NCBI GenBank assembly: GCA_003427395.1
Contig: BFEA01000095.1
Span: 1,833,815 to 1,858,643 of the forward strand
Origin: Chara braunii
Lineage: Eukaryota > Streptophyta > Charophyceae > Charales > Characeae
DNA: 24,829 nt
Direction of reading: 5' to 3'
Below are positions 8,832-19,157 of this stretch, piece after piece (positions within the stretch are counted from its first letter, which is position 1; each line of letters starts with the position of its first letter). A model generated the notes under the pieces. The model was not told the DNA's origin, searched no databases, and saw only the letters and a program-made list of their open reading frames with translations. The position numbers and the translations under genes are program-made.

Positions 8832-9099
8832 TTAATCCCGTATAGGGCAATATTAGTGTCGCGGAATCAAAACGATCAATCAAGACAAACCCGTTCCCCC
8901 TTATATCACAAGCCCGAGGTGGGTCTTGCCAACACACTTGCTCCATCCACCTCAGCGCGCGCTGTACGTCCGCATCGCAGTAGACGCTCTCGTCATCTGT
9001 GATGGGGAAGGTCGGTAGCGAGATGAGACGATCGGAGGTACGCGATGAACACGGGCAAGATCCCGCGCTCCCGGTCATCCGAACCAACACCGACTCCAT
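8832..9099 (-). CDS. Possible coding fragment truncated by the LTR
   Basis: No family is recognised. The ATG is at 9099-9097; the frame is open from about 9240 and runs into the LTR, where it becomes meaningless. The stretch reading ITDDESVYCDADVQRAL, RWMEQVCWQDPP and NGFVLIDRFDSATLILPY looks protein-like in composition. It may be a host exon or another repeat into which element 1 inserted, its downstream part lying beyond the left edge. A TATA-like GATATAAGG on the minus strand near 8905 lies within it. Chance is a real alternative at this GC content. Confidence 0.25.
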
Positions 9100-9869
9100 A
9101 CAACACTCGACGCAGCCTTCTCTCTCGAGGTTAGTGCGTCGGGAAAAAATGGCGAAATCTAAGCTCTCTTCCCCTTGCGGGGGCGTCGACCGCGCGCGCG
9201 GACGCCGGCGGTTGACGTCACCAGTGCGAGGACGAGAAGATCAAAGCGGTGACTACCAGTTCACAAAAAGAAAAAGACGAGAAGGAGAGAAAAAGTAAGT
9301 TACATCGAGACTGCGCGTGCACGCAGGAAGGGCCGCGGAAGGGAGGGGAACGACGGAATTAACACACTCATACTCCTAAGCAGACGGTTCCCCACTTCTG
9401 TTCCTCCCTCCCCGACCGGATAGGTACATACACACATACATGCATGCAATCGACAACTCTTGACAGGACATCCAATCATCCATAGACCTTTGACATCACT
9501 CATGCGCACTACAAGCTTCCCCTTACCCGAGGCCTCACACACGCAGCATGCATAGACAAAGCAACAATGGAGATAAAAACGAGTCCTTCTTGTACACAAA
9601 AATTCTCTATTGACTGCCGCCCCCGGGCGCAGCCTTCAAAACTTCCCAAGACCACCGGCCACCATAGCCACAAGGCCCTGCCGCGGCCGGCGTCCAATCC
9701 CCACCACTGCTCAGTCCCCCGACTGCTTCGCCCCAAGACTACCGCGGGCCACCCCGCGTTGTCACTCCGCCCGTCCTTGGGCTCGTCGAGCCTGTTCGGC
9801 GCCGCGGACTTCGCGCATAGCTCGCGCAGCGTTGCAGCCGAGATCAAAGAGAAAGAGAGGAGAGGGTTG
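9100..9869 (-). other. Leader-like region with possible minus-strand intron
   Basis: No convincing gene. On the minus strand there is a donor-like CGG|GTAAGG at 9526 and, 270 bases on, a pyrimidine tract followed by CTGGTAG (acceptor at 9253). Joining them in phase meets a TGA at 9241-9243, so at best this would be an untranslated-leader intron. A perfect TGACGTCA palindrome (CRE/bZIP-type site) is at 9213-9220. Minus-strand reading from 9847 to 9530 is open but unrecognised. Confidence 0.25.
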
Positions 9870-10235
9870 CGCGAATTTATAGCGCGGGAGGCGGCGGGTT
9901 GTCAGCGCGAGGTGCGCGCAGCGCAGGGTGTAGATGAGCAGGACAGAAGAACGGTGGGGAGTTAGAGGGTTCGACCCGCGGGGTTGCATGGTCCTACGTG
10001 ATTGGGGTGTTCGTTCAAGGGCGCGGTTTCCCGCTCTCCACCTTGATCCGAGCATCCCAACTACGCAGCCAATCACTTCGCGGAGGAAGACGGGGTAAGG
10101 ATCAAGCCGGGCGTAGGGGAAGACGAAGAGTCCGGCCTGAGGGAAGCGCGCGCAGCAAGAAACGGGGGTGCGAGACGCGCGAAGAAATCGGAGCTTAGGC
10201 GTGCGCGCGCAAAAATTCAAAAAGTCCCAACCGCA
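9870..10235 (-). promoter_or_regulatory. Promoter-like block R1, paralogous to the block at 20925-21310
   Basis: On the minus strand a TATAAATT box lies at about 9878-9885. Upstream are CCAAT-type motifs (CCCAATCACGTAGG near 10000 and GTGATTGGC near 10072). Matching pieces in the right-hand block include CTCTCCAC, TTGATCyGAGCAT, CCAATCA, GCGCGCGC next to AGCAAGAA, and GCAAAAATT, in the same order and orientation. This could be the promoter of a gene family or of a repeat family such as an LTR U3. Confidence 0.45.
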
Positions 10236-10568
10236 CCCGTTTCTTGGTTTTCATACCGCGGCCGCTATTCGCCCGCGCGGGAGTTATTAACCAAACAAAA
10301 TAAAAAGGCCGTTTCAAAAAGAAAACAAAAGCAAAAAGAAAGAAAAACCCCTTTTTGTCCGCGTCCGTACTTCGGGGCTTCCGCGGGATTTTTTCTCAGG
10401 GATACGGCAAGCCGCGCGGTACGGGTCTGAGCTTATCACAAGCGCGCGACCTTGAGTGTGTGTCCCGTGTTCATGAGCATTTCCATTTGTCTTTCCGTTT
10501 TTGAATTTCCCCGCCATCTCTTTCCCCCTCCTCTGTGGGCTTTACATCAGAATAGTTGAGCATTTCCA
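10236..10568. other. No gene recognised
   Basis: Mixed sequence with a CCGCGGCCGC-rich patch near 10257 and an A-rich run at 10293-10350. I see no coding signature or repeat pairing here. Confidence 0.5.
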
Positions 10569-10978
10569 NNNNNNNNNNNNNNNNNNNNNNNNNNNNNNNN
10601 NNNNNNNNNNNNNNNNNNNNNNNNNNNNNNNNNNNNNNNNNNNNNNNNNNNNNNNNNNNNNNNNNNNNNNNNNNNNNNNNNNNNNNNNNNNNNNNNNNNN
10701 NNNNNNNNNNNNNNNNNNNNNNNNNNNNNNNNNNNNNNNNNNNNNNNNNNNNNNNNNNNNNNNNNNNNNNNNNNNNNNNNNNNNNNNNNNNNNNNNNNNN
10801 NNNNNNNNNNNNNNNNNNNNNNNNNNNNNNNNNNNNNNNNNNNNNNNNNNNNNNNNNNNNNNNNNNNNNNNNNNNNNNNNNNNNNNNNNNNNNNNNNNNN
10901 NNNNNNNNNNNNNNNNNNNNNNNNNNNNNNNNNNNNNNNNNNNNNNNNNNNNNNNNNNNNNNNNNNNNNNNNNNNNNN
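10569..10978. other. Assembly gap
   Basis: A run of 410 undetermined bases that ends directly in an (AG)n tract, so the gap was probably caused by the microsatellite. Open frames drawn across it are meaningless. Confidence 0.99.

Positions 10979-11061
<83 letters not shown>
10979..11061 (+). repeat. (AG)n microsatellite
   Basis: Uninterrupted AG dinucleotides of about 82 bases bordering the assembly gap. True length is unknown because its left side is in the gap. Confidence 0.95.
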
Positions 11062-11064
<3 letters not shown>

Positions 11065-11110
11065 GCAGGAAAGTGCAGGAACCGGGCGGATGAGGGCGTG
11101 ATGAACGCAC

Positions 11111-11236
11111 GATAATACACTGGATTTACTCAGGGCATGCTCACTCTGGAACTTCGTCGATTCAAGAAGTTCTATAATGTGGGATTTACTCAGGGCATGC
11201 TCAAACTAGAACTTCGATAATACACTGGATTTACTC
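11111..11236 (+). repeat. 60-bp diverged tandem repeat
   Basis: GGATTTACTCAGGGCATGCTCA followed by six variable bases and AACTTCG occurs at about 11121 and 11181. A third partial unit (ATAATACACTGGATTTACTC) is at 11217-11236. Function is unknown. Confidence 0.8.
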
Positions 11237-11362
11237 TCCACTCGTTAATGCTTGTTCCCAATGATGTCAACACGCATACATAACCTCCCTCCAAACAGAC
11301 TGTCGGGACATATTTTCCTGACCGTACGTCATAATCAGATAGTCACTACACGGGGGGGGGGG

Positions 11363-11447
11363 GGATATCGTTTTTGGAAATGGAAGGAAGCAGCAAATAT
11401 GAGCGGGATATCGTTTTTGGAAATGGAAGGAAGCAGCAAATATGTGC
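11363..11447 (+). repeat. 43-bp near-perfect tandem duplication
   Basis: The unit beginning GGATATCGTTTTTGG and ending GCAGCAAATATG is present at 11363 and 11406. It follows a run of 13 Gs. The near-identity indicates a recent duplication. Confidence 0.9.
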
Positions 11448-11451
11448 TTTT

Positions 11452-11850
11452 ATGTGGGAATCGTCATCTGGGATTGTGTTTGTTTTTTTATTCTCTTGGC
11501 ATCCTAGTTGGTTGTTTCCCATTGTTCGGCCTATCGATGGGGGCGGTGCTGTTATGTGGGAATCGTCATCTGGGATTGTCCTTTAGTCCCGGTACGAATG
11601 GTTTGGAATACCAACATCTTGATGACGAACAAGGCCATCCGCTGTACGTAGATATGTATCTGGGACTTCTTTTTCATTTTTTTTGCAGACAAGAGTGTTT
11701 TGGCATCCTTGTTGGTCTTGTCCCGTAGTTTGGCCTGTGAAGTTGGGGGCCATGCTTGCATGTGGGACTTGTTACCTAGGATCTGTTTTGTTGCCCCCTG
11801 TTTTGTTATATCTGGCTGTTCCCTTCCTCTTTTCTTTGCCTCTTTGCCCT
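11452..11850 (+). repeat. Diverged direct repeats (about 98 and 204 bp spacing)
   Basis: TATGTGGGAATCGTCATCTG recurs at about 11452 and 11550, and in diverged form near 11758 (GCATGTGGGACTTGTTACCT). TTGGCATCCT starts at 11496 and again at 11700, with similar sequence following each. This looks like an old tandem array. No gene is recognised from 11237 to 12060. Confidence 0.65.
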
Positions 11851-12059
11851 TTGGCTGTGTGCAAGTGGGTGATATGACACACGTGGCCGCTCAACCTACA
11901 TCCACGTGGGGGGCCTTGTACGCAAGAGGCATCCACATCGGGGGTTTAATACGGTCAGATACATTAAGGATTGACCTACCATAGTGGCCAGTACGCCCTT
12001 TCTCTACAAGGGTTCCTCAAAAAAGTAAAAGGGGAAAGCGTCCTTTGGGGGAATATCCG

Positions 12060-12390
12060 TTAAAATAAAATTGGAACGATACACAGAAGATTGCATTGCC
12101 CCTGAGTTTTCAAGAATGACAAGCATAAATCGAGAAAAAAGGTCCCAAAAAAAACAAGAAAAAAAAAAGTGAACCGTATAGGAAAGATGAGAATTAGAAA
12201 AACCCCTGTGCTTTCAAGGATGACACGCATAAATCGAGAAATGGTCCAAATTACAAATAATAATAAATAAACAAATAGAAAGGGAAAAGCGTCTAAGGTT
12301 ACTGTTACGATCACTATTCCCTCGGGATTCGAACGCATGGTCTGGTTATTAACATTTTCGTCAATGAGACCATCTAATCACATGGGTTGG
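12060..12390 (-). mobile_element. Possible tRNA-derived SINE fragment
   Basis: Minus-strand CGTTCGAATCC at 12325-12335 matches a Pol III B box (GGTTCGAnnCC) in 10 of 11 positions. About 45 bases upstream is TGGTCTCATTG, a weak A box. The body contains a diverged tandem repeat with a 104-base period (CCCCTG...TTTCAAGrATGAC...GCATAAATCGAGAA at 12099 and 12203). No terminal tail or target duplication was identified, so the call is weak. Confidence 0.3.
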
Positions 12391-12400
12391 ACCAGCAACT

Positions 12401-12546
12401 GTTTTTTCTTTTCTTTTTGTATTTCTTTTTTCTTCCTATTCTTTTTTCCCTTTCTTTTCTTTTGTTTTTTTTTTTGTTTTTTTTCCCTTTTTCTCTTTTT
12501 TTTCCCTTTTTTTCTTTTTTTTCCCCTTTTTTTCTTTTTCTTTGAC
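12401..12546 (+). repeat. T/C-rich low-complexity tract
   Basis: An almost pure polypyrimidine run (T-runs broken by C and G). It creates phenylalanine-rich apparent ORFs that are not genes. Confidence 0.9.
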
Positions 12547-13400
12547 TGGATATTTCCTACTTTGGTGCACTAGCGACGCTATTTCGGTTCTTGTGCTACC
12601 AGCAAAACGGCGGTAGGGCAGAAGAAGACCGCGCTGTTGGGGGGGGGAAGGGGGGGAAGAGTCAGTTTTTTTGTTTTGTTTTTGTTTTGTTTTTCAATCC
12701 GCCCAGGTCTGATGATCTTCCACTCCTACCGTCTTCCCACAAGCATAACGTTCCCTGAGAAATTGTGATAATGAATGTGTACAAGCTATATTTCCGATCA
12801 GGTACAATGAAAATGAGGGTGCGTTGTGCTCGGGGGAAGCTGGAAGGTCAGAAATTGACAGAAACGGAGAATAGGAGAGGTGAGCAAGCCCTCGCTCCTG
12901 CACGTAGTTGATCGAGTTAAAAAAAAAAAGAAAAAAAAATCTGCACCTCTGCAGCAAATTGTAGTCACGGCATCCTGATACTTGCATTACAGGGGAAAAA
13001 ATGGGTCTATGTTCTTCGGAATGAATCCGGCCGTAATTGCGGCTCGATACGTCCTGTGAAGGCGTGGTTTTTGCGTCTGACTTCATTTTGTTTCCCCCCC
13101 AAAGTAAATAACTACCATGGTTAAGTTGCAACTGCCTCGGTCCCCAAACTCACACAAGGGCTATGGGAGGGCATGTATGCAAGCTGTTTTTCCGGTCCAA
13201 TACACTCATAGTGAGCCTGTGCTGTATTTGAGGGATGAGGGTAGTCATTCTGACTGTGCTATGCTACTATTCTGTAGATCAACCATAAAGCGAGAGAGCC
13301 ATGGAAATCAGAAGACGTCATTACTTGTTGAAACGTCAACAAATATGGCTTGCACAATTTCGTGTGCACACTGCAAACAATGTAACTTGACTTCGGCTGG

Positions 13401-13401
<1 letters not shown>
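12547..13401. other. No gene recognised
   Basis: Mixed sequence with short G runs (12640-12660), T/G tracts (12665-12695) and an A run at 12920-12940. Open frames here have no recognisable domain. Confidence 0.5.

Positions 13402-13483
<82 letters not shown>
13402..13483 (+). repeat. Compound (TC)n(AC)n microsatellite
   Basis: About 49 bases of TC followed without interruption by about 33 bases of AC. Confidence 0.95.
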
Positions 13484-13484
<1 letters not shown>

Positions 13485-14090
13485 GAAGTAGATAAGTTTC
13501 CTTGACGTGCAGAATATACTATTGGTTTGGGATTGGATGGGGTATATTATCGTATATACATATATCGTCACTAAGTTGGCTTAGCCTTTTGGTGGTCATG
13601 TTTTAGTGTTAGGGTTTTGTTGGGCGGATAAAGTTTTCCTGGTTTTCCGTTTTCTTTTTTTGGAAAACTTTTTCCTTGTCTTCCACTCATGAAGATTATG
13701 GTCTTATAAGGTAATACTGCGTCTGCAGGCGGCACTACGGAGGCAGTGTGAGTGCAGCCATCAGTGGTGGGAGGGCTATCAGCTTGTAGATAGCATAAGA
13801 ATGGTTAGGAAGCAAACTTGGACTGTACCCATGGTGATCTTTATTCGTTGATTGTTGCTTTATTCAGGATGGAAGAGTGTGCAGTGGGAAACCCGTCTAG
13901 GCAGTTCAGGCTTCCTTGACTTTGCCCAGAGTGGTATTTGCGATTGGACGCTGGACCCGGTTTCTAGCAAAAGCCGAAGCTTGGTAATGGCCCAAGTACT
14001 TACCGGGTAGAACTGTGAGGCCCCCGGCCTCGAGTGGAATTTCATTGCATAAAAAAAAAATAATTAAAAAAATAATAAAAATAAAAAACA
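13484..14090 (+). other. Unassigned sequence ending in an A-rich tract
   Basis: No gene recognised. A GC hairpin (GAGGCCCCCGGCCTC, about 14017-14031) is followed by TTCATTGCAT and then an A-rich tract at 14049-14090. That is what a retroposed transcript or non-LTR element end can look like, but no body was identified. Confidence 0.3.
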
Positions 14091-14417
14091 GCGGTGGAGC
14101 ATGGAATTTGGCTGGTCGACAGCACAAGTGCATGGAGGCTGTCAAAGGCCAATCGCCGGTCCGCCGCCATCCTGGCTGCGCCCCCACGCCCGAGCGTGGT
14201 ATCGGTAATTTCCATTATTTTGCCTCGAGGGGCCCTGTCGTGGCCCCTGGGGCCTCTGAGCTTTCCTGCATGCGCCTGTCAGCAAGGGGCGCAGCTTTCC
14301 ACGGTGCCCTTACTGGAGGGCCAGTCCCATTTCACTGGTCCCTCTGCCATATGCCGTCATGAGCAGCATGCACCTTTCCATGCACCTTTCCGTCATGCCT
14401 CTGAGCCCCATTTCACC

Positions 14418-14713
14418 TTATTTCGGAAAAAGTCACGAGTCATGAAACCTCCCCGCGACAAAACCTTTGTATCCATTTCCCCCCAAACGGGGAAAAAAGT
14501 GCCGCACGCCCCAGAATCACTTTCCGCGTCATTTTTGCACCCTGCAAAACAATTTCCTGCTATTTTAGACAGTGGCCTCTACGGGCCCAGCCAGGGTGCA
14601 AAAATGACACCAAAATTGATTTTGGGACCTGCGGCACTTTTTTCCCCGTTTGGGGGGCAATGGATACAAAGGTTTCGTTGCGGGGAGGTTTTATGACTTT
14701 TCCCGAAATGAAG
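14418..14713. mobile_element. Foldback/MITE-like element with about 120-bp inverted arms
   Basis: The left arm (14418-14543) and right arm (14593-14713) are reverse complements with scattered mismatches, around a loop of about 49 bases. Exactly matching segments include GGGGAAAAAAGTGCCGCA, CCTTTGTATCCATT, CCTCCCCGC and GTCATTTTTGCACCCT. No coding capacity and no clear target duplication were found. This fits a non-autonomous foldback element or a large hairpin MITE; a hairpin small-RNA precursor is an alternative. Confidence 0.8.
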
Positions 14714-14728
14714 TGGCGGACATGAACG

Positions 14729-14803
14729 TGTGTGTGTGTATGTGTGTGTGTGTTTACGGATACGTTACTGTGTGTATGTGTGTGTGTGTTTACGGATACA
14801 TTA
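14729..14803 (+). repeat. TG-rich repeat duplicated with a TTTACGGATAC tail
   Basis: A 36-base unit (TG run interrupted by TATG, then TTTACGGATACrTTAC) occurs twice in tandem, directly beyond the right arm of the foldback element. Confidence 0.9.
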
Positions 14804-14884
14804 CTCCCACGGCTGCGTCGTGGCATGATGCATCAAAACTCATGCGAGAAACATACATTAACGGGAGCGGCACGTGGCATAGCA

Positions 14885-15074
14885 AGACACTCTTCATCAG
14901 ACATCCATGGGCAAAGAACAAGTCAACAGCTCCGTTCCAAGTTCCCAAATGTATTCAAAATAATCATCCGTGAGCACGGAGCTCCCTTTTGCGAAAAACC
15001 TCAATCGATTCCCCATCCACCGATGTTGTAGCAAGGCTAGTCTATCCTGCCAGCTATGGGATCGAAAAGACGTT

Positions 15075-15110
<36 letters not shown>

Positions 15111-15645
15111 GATATATGTGTACATATCATATCGGTACATATTCATATCCATATATGCAAGCGCATGAGACGGAACGAGTGGGAATTCGTTCCAGATGCA
15201 TACTGCCCCAATCAGAAGCCAGCAGTTACGCTCCAAGCCCGTGAATGCATAGAAAAATTTATTTCCATGCTAGCGGGGCTCCCCCGCGGGAAACATCGAT
15301 CGATTATCCACGCGTCAGTTTCATAGCGAGGACCAATCAAGGAGCGAGTCAGCCCATGGAAAAGTGGATACGCATAAACAACACCAGTGCTCCAGATGCG
15401 TGCTGTTCCCGTCGAATACATAAAAGACAATAGGTATGCTCCATGTTTGCCAATGTCTCCAAAAAAAACTCCTCTGTGAGAACTGAGCCCTTGCTCTGAA
15501 AAAACTCGCGCGATTATCCATTCATCGAAACCATAGCAAGGCTAGGTCATCCCGCCAGCTGTGGGACAGAAAAAACGTCCATACAAATAGATATATATGC
15601 ATACACACAACATATAGATGCATATATATGCACACGTATGACGGC
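14885..15645 (+). repeat. Three diverged copies of a 210-295 bp repeat
   Basis: The anchor CGATTmyCCA...TAGCrAGGmyvr recurs near 15005-15040, 15301-15335 and 15511-15545. Copies 1 and 3 also share CCnGCCAGCTrTGGGA and then GAAAArACGTyCA followed by CA/TA-rich sequence. Copies 2 and 3 share TGCTCCAGATGC-like starts. Spacing is 295 and 210 bases. This is an old degenerate tandem array. Confidence 0.65.
15075..15111 (+). repeat. (CA)n(TA)n microsatellite
   Basis: About 16 bases of CA followed by about 21 bases of TA, inside copy 1 of the diverged repeat. Confidence 0.95.
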
Positions 15646-15760
15646 CCATAGTCGTTAGCATCACTTCCCCCCACCTACTCCCCCTCCCTTCTTAATCCCA
15701 ACACAAGCCGACATCCTCTCCTCCAATCCGACCGCGGATATCCCACATGGGAAGTTTCAT

Positions 15761-15869
15761 TACCCTCCTATGCCAGACTTGCGTATCACCGAGCGCAGCC
15801 CATTCTGTCTAACTCTAGTTAAGCACTAAGCGAAGCCATTCTCATGTAGTCTCGTGGCATAGTAGGGTA
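15761..15869 (+). repeat. Inverted repeat, possible stem-loop
   Basis: TACCCTCCTATGCCA (15761-15775) pairs with TGGCATAGTAGGGTA (15855-15869) at 14 of 15 positions across an 80-base loop. The loop contains AACTCTAGTTAAGC, faintly like the 5S rRNA internal promoter region, but the rest of 5S is missing. A third TATGCCA lies at about 15902. Confidence 0.5.
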
Positions 15870-17625
15870 AGGAGCAAAATTCCTTAAGCAAAACCTCGCT
15901 CTATGCCAACGTGCTGCCTCATTACTTCATCACGCTCCATCGGCGAGACACGGTGAGGACGCAGGATTCCATCTCGGTCAGCAGCAATCCCTTAAGCCAA
16001 GCCCAGGAACGACCTCTCACCCGAGTTACCCAGAACACCACGCACCGACATCTGTCACTCCAGTCTCCCCAGTCGGCAGTACCCAGGGTTAGAAGACAAG
16101 ACTCAGCCGAATTACGGGTGGACCCGTACCGGCCGAGATCCCATCATCATGCTTGATTACACCAACTGTGAAGGGAGTTCCCAGAACCCCGGTCGCCGAA
16201 GCCTCAAGCCATGATCCGATCGCACCCGGTCAATGTAGATTTGCCGAGTATCTCCACCAAATGACATGCACCAGTCGAAACCATCTCCTCCGACATCTCA
16301 CTATTCAACACCCCCGAGCCTTACACCCTGTACCCCTGTTCCGTGTACATGCATAACCCAGATCCGTTCTACCGAAAATCTGCATTTCCCATCACGACTC
16401 GTCAGCCATACCCCAGGATAGTCCGCAGGATTCCGTCCTGATCCGTTGCCATACCTTATGTCAGCCCGAACCGCTCCCGAACCACAACATCATCAAACAC
16501 CATTCCTCATCCCACACTTGTTGGTAAGACCGAACGCATGATAGATGCGCCCATTACAACTACGGTCCCAGTACCATTCCGGTCCACTCAAATAGTGGCG
16601 TCGATCTTTCCTAGCAGTGATCCTGCCTCCCTTCAATCGTTCCACGGCGCGACCGAACCGTACCCAGTCAAGATCCGCAGAAAACAATATGCATCAGAAG
16701 ATACGTACCACCACCCTGATTGTGTAGAAAGCCCGTACCCATACTAAACAATGCTCATCTCCCCATAACCTGCACATTCCATAAGAGAATCTTGAAAGCA
16801 ATGGCCGAGGATCAATATACCACCCAACATGTCCCCACCGTGGAGGCCAGCATCAATACAAGAAATAGGATACCCGAGGGGCTTGCCGCCAGGACAGTAA
16901 CGCGACCCATACAAGCACGGCGAACTCGTGCATCAAAAGCCAGCAAGCCAAGCCTCCTAGCATCATTGCGCATGAAGGCTGATGCCCAAGTTGGTGCGCG
17001 GGGCAAGAAAAGGGGGGTGCCAGCATGAAGACCATGCCCCCCACGCCAGCAAGTAAGCAGAGAGGGACGAACAGAGGGCAGCAAGGAAGAGCAAAAGAAT
17101 GAGGAGGTGAAGGGAGGGGGGGCGGAGGGAACAAAGGGAGGAAACCATCATCCCCATTCCATAACACCCCTATAACCAAATCCCAAAGGAACTCTCTAGC
17201 AAGGACCACACTCTGTGCCTCCTATCAACGTTATCTCATAAAGATGGCAATATTCATGCCGCCTCGTCATGCTCCATCAAGGCGCCCAGCATCGTCTAGC
17301 AGTTACGGCTGACACGTTCCGACAGGTACCAGCTCATGGCATCGTTCGAGCCATTTGCAGATCAACAAATGACAAGAAGGCAAGGTAAGACATGAAGGCG
17401 ATCCGGAAGATCAGCAGCACGTGCGCAACAGCAAGTAGCCCCATATGTAATCTTGAGGGTACAGGTCTCTCCAGGCAACTCCCTACGATCCCAACGTCGA
17501 CGCGTTAAGCAGAGCCTACGAAAATAACCATCCACGCCACAGAACGAAATATACACAGACACACGAGTAGACGCGCCACCCTCATCGTCAAATCCCCTCG
17601 CATGGCAACAGCAAAAGGAACCAAG
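15870..17625. other. No gene recognised
   Basis: C/A-rich plus strand with many short open frames lacking any domain, conserved motif or splice structure I can identify. A G-rich purine patch is at 17100-17150. I see no terminal repeats. Confidence 0.45.
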
Positions 17626-18000
17626 AGGTCGAGGGAGAAAGAGAGAGAGAGAGGGAGAGAAGCAGCATCAGAGCGAGAGGAAGAGGAAGAAAGTCCCAAT
17701 TTGGTCATGCGGCTCGTAATTGCCGATGCATGGAGAGTGGGTAATGGAGTATGTCCTAAAGTACTTTTCACTGATCCTCCATTTCGACCAGATCTTCAGA
17801 GAACAAAAAACACTCCCATCGCGTACCAAAAGGGACAGGAGTCTTTGATGGGCATAGCCCAGGCTCCTTGGACGTAGACGAGATAGAAAGATGTGAAAGA
17901 CAGAGAAGGAGAGAGAGAAAGAGCCAGAGAGAGGGAGAGAGAGAGAGTAGGCGAGATAGAGAGAGAGAGAGAGGGAGAGAGAGAGAGAGAGAGAGCAGGG
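17626..18000 (+). repeat. GA-rich purine tracts
   Basis: Interrupted (GA)n and GGGA runs at about 17626-17690 and 17885-17998. Apparent Arg/Glu-rich or Ser/Leu-rich ORFs over them are simple-sequence artefacts. Confidence 0.9.
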
Positions 18001-18173
18001 AGAATCAAGAGGCAGCATCCGAAAGTGATAACACAGAAGGGAGGGAGAGTAGGGTGCAGAGAGAACAGGGCATGTGGGGAGGAGACATGTCCACTATCTG
18101 TAAGCACATCGCAAATGGTGGGGGCTGGGGGTGGGTGGTGGGCACAAAAGGATGGTGAAATCTTTACCGCTCC

Positions 18174-18200
18174 TGACGTCATCTCACACGGCGAACCAAT
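18174..18200 (+). promoter_or_regulatory. TGACGTCA palindrome with a CCAAT motif
   Basis: TGACGTCA (18174-18181) is a full CRE/bZIP palindrome, and ACCAATCAG follows 15 bases later (CCAAT 18196-18200). The pairing resembles a proximal promoter, but no TATA box or gene start was found nearby. Confidence 0.25.
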
Positions 18201-18659
18201 CAGGTAGATTGCGTGGCAATCCTCGTCTGCAAACGCTCATCTTGAACCAGGATTCTGCTGACCTGGAAGGGGTGGTCCCGTGCACCAGCGCCAATCAAGC
18301 GGGCATCATGAGCGGAGAGGCAGAGTATAGAGCTACGAGAAGAGCATTGATTGAATGCAGCAGGCGTTTTCGGTGAATGGGCGTCGGAGGGCGCAATCAA
18401 GGAGAGAGCTCAACGCAGATTCCCGTAGTGACAGCATAGGCAAAAGCACGCGCAGGTACCAGCGCTTTCTCGAGAACTGGAGGCGGGAACTGCGGTGCGG
18501 GTAAGCAAGAGGGTGAGGACTGTAGATTGGTTGTGTTATATACAGTCCGGGTGCCCGAACAGTCACCACCTCAGCCGTTCCGTCGTCTGGTGGCATGGGG
18601 ATCCACCATCCAACGGGGGGACAATCTCCCATACCCCTCCCGCGCAGGTCACCTCCCTC

Positions 18660-18775
18660 CGATTGGCCATCCATTTTGGCGGGGCAGGTTTTTCGAAGGT
18701 TCGAATCCCAGTTTTCCCACAAGCAGATGGTTTCTCGGGTCCTTCCAATGAGACCCAATACCCCAGGGCGGCCGT
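18660..18775 (+). mobile_element. Possible tRNA-related SINE piece
   Basis: GGTTCGAATCC at 18698-18708 is a perfect Pol III B box. TTGGCCATCC 34 bases upstream is a poor A box. After it, GGGTC-cttccaatga-GACCC can form a small hairpin. Flanks 18001-18659 and 18776-18960 show no gene. There are direct GTAGAACCG repeats near 18783 and 18815. Confidence 0.25.
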
Positions 18776-18983
18776 TAGTTTCGTAGAACCGCCCTTCGAC
18801 GTTCTCTTAGAAAAGTAGAACCGGATACAGGTAAACCGGAAAAAAAAACCCACACACAGTCCCTCCATGGGGTCAAGGGACGGCTTTTTGTCTGTTATAC
18901 ACAGGCCCTTGAGGAGGCAGTTTACCTGTGTTCCAAGTATGCATCCTACCGGCCCATTCATGCACATCCTACTGGAAGCAGGG

Positions 18984-19015
18984 GTGTGTGCGTGTGCGTG
19001 TGCGTGTGCGTGTGC

Positions 19016-19067
<52 letters not shown>

Positions 19068-19068
19068 N

Positions 19069-19154
<86 letters not shown>
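18984..19154 (+). repeat. Compound (GTGTGC)n(TG)n(AG)n microsatellite
   Basis: Hexanucleotide GTGTGC units, then about 90 bases of TG with one ambiguous base at 19068, then about 45 bases of AG. Confidence 0.95.

Positions 19155-19157
<3 letters not shown>

Noticed and set aside
9968-9990. tRNA gene suggested by GGTTCGACCC
   Set aside because: No acceptor, D-arm or anticodon stem can be formed around it.
10501-11120. Open frames across the gap with Arg-Glu or Ser-Leu repeats
   Set aside because: They consist of undetermined bases plus (AG)n.
12337-12573. Phe-rich hydrophobic ORF resembling a membrane protein
   Set aside because: Translation of a T/C tract; no start context or homologous feature.
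15735-15900. 5S rRNA gene
   Set aside because: Only about 15-20 bases resemble the internal control region; the conserved 5' and 3' parts of 5S are absent.
18970-19020. CRISPR-like or telomere-like array in GTGTGC repeats
   Set aside because: No spacers and the wrong unit for a plant telomere; it is a microsatellite grading into (TG)n.
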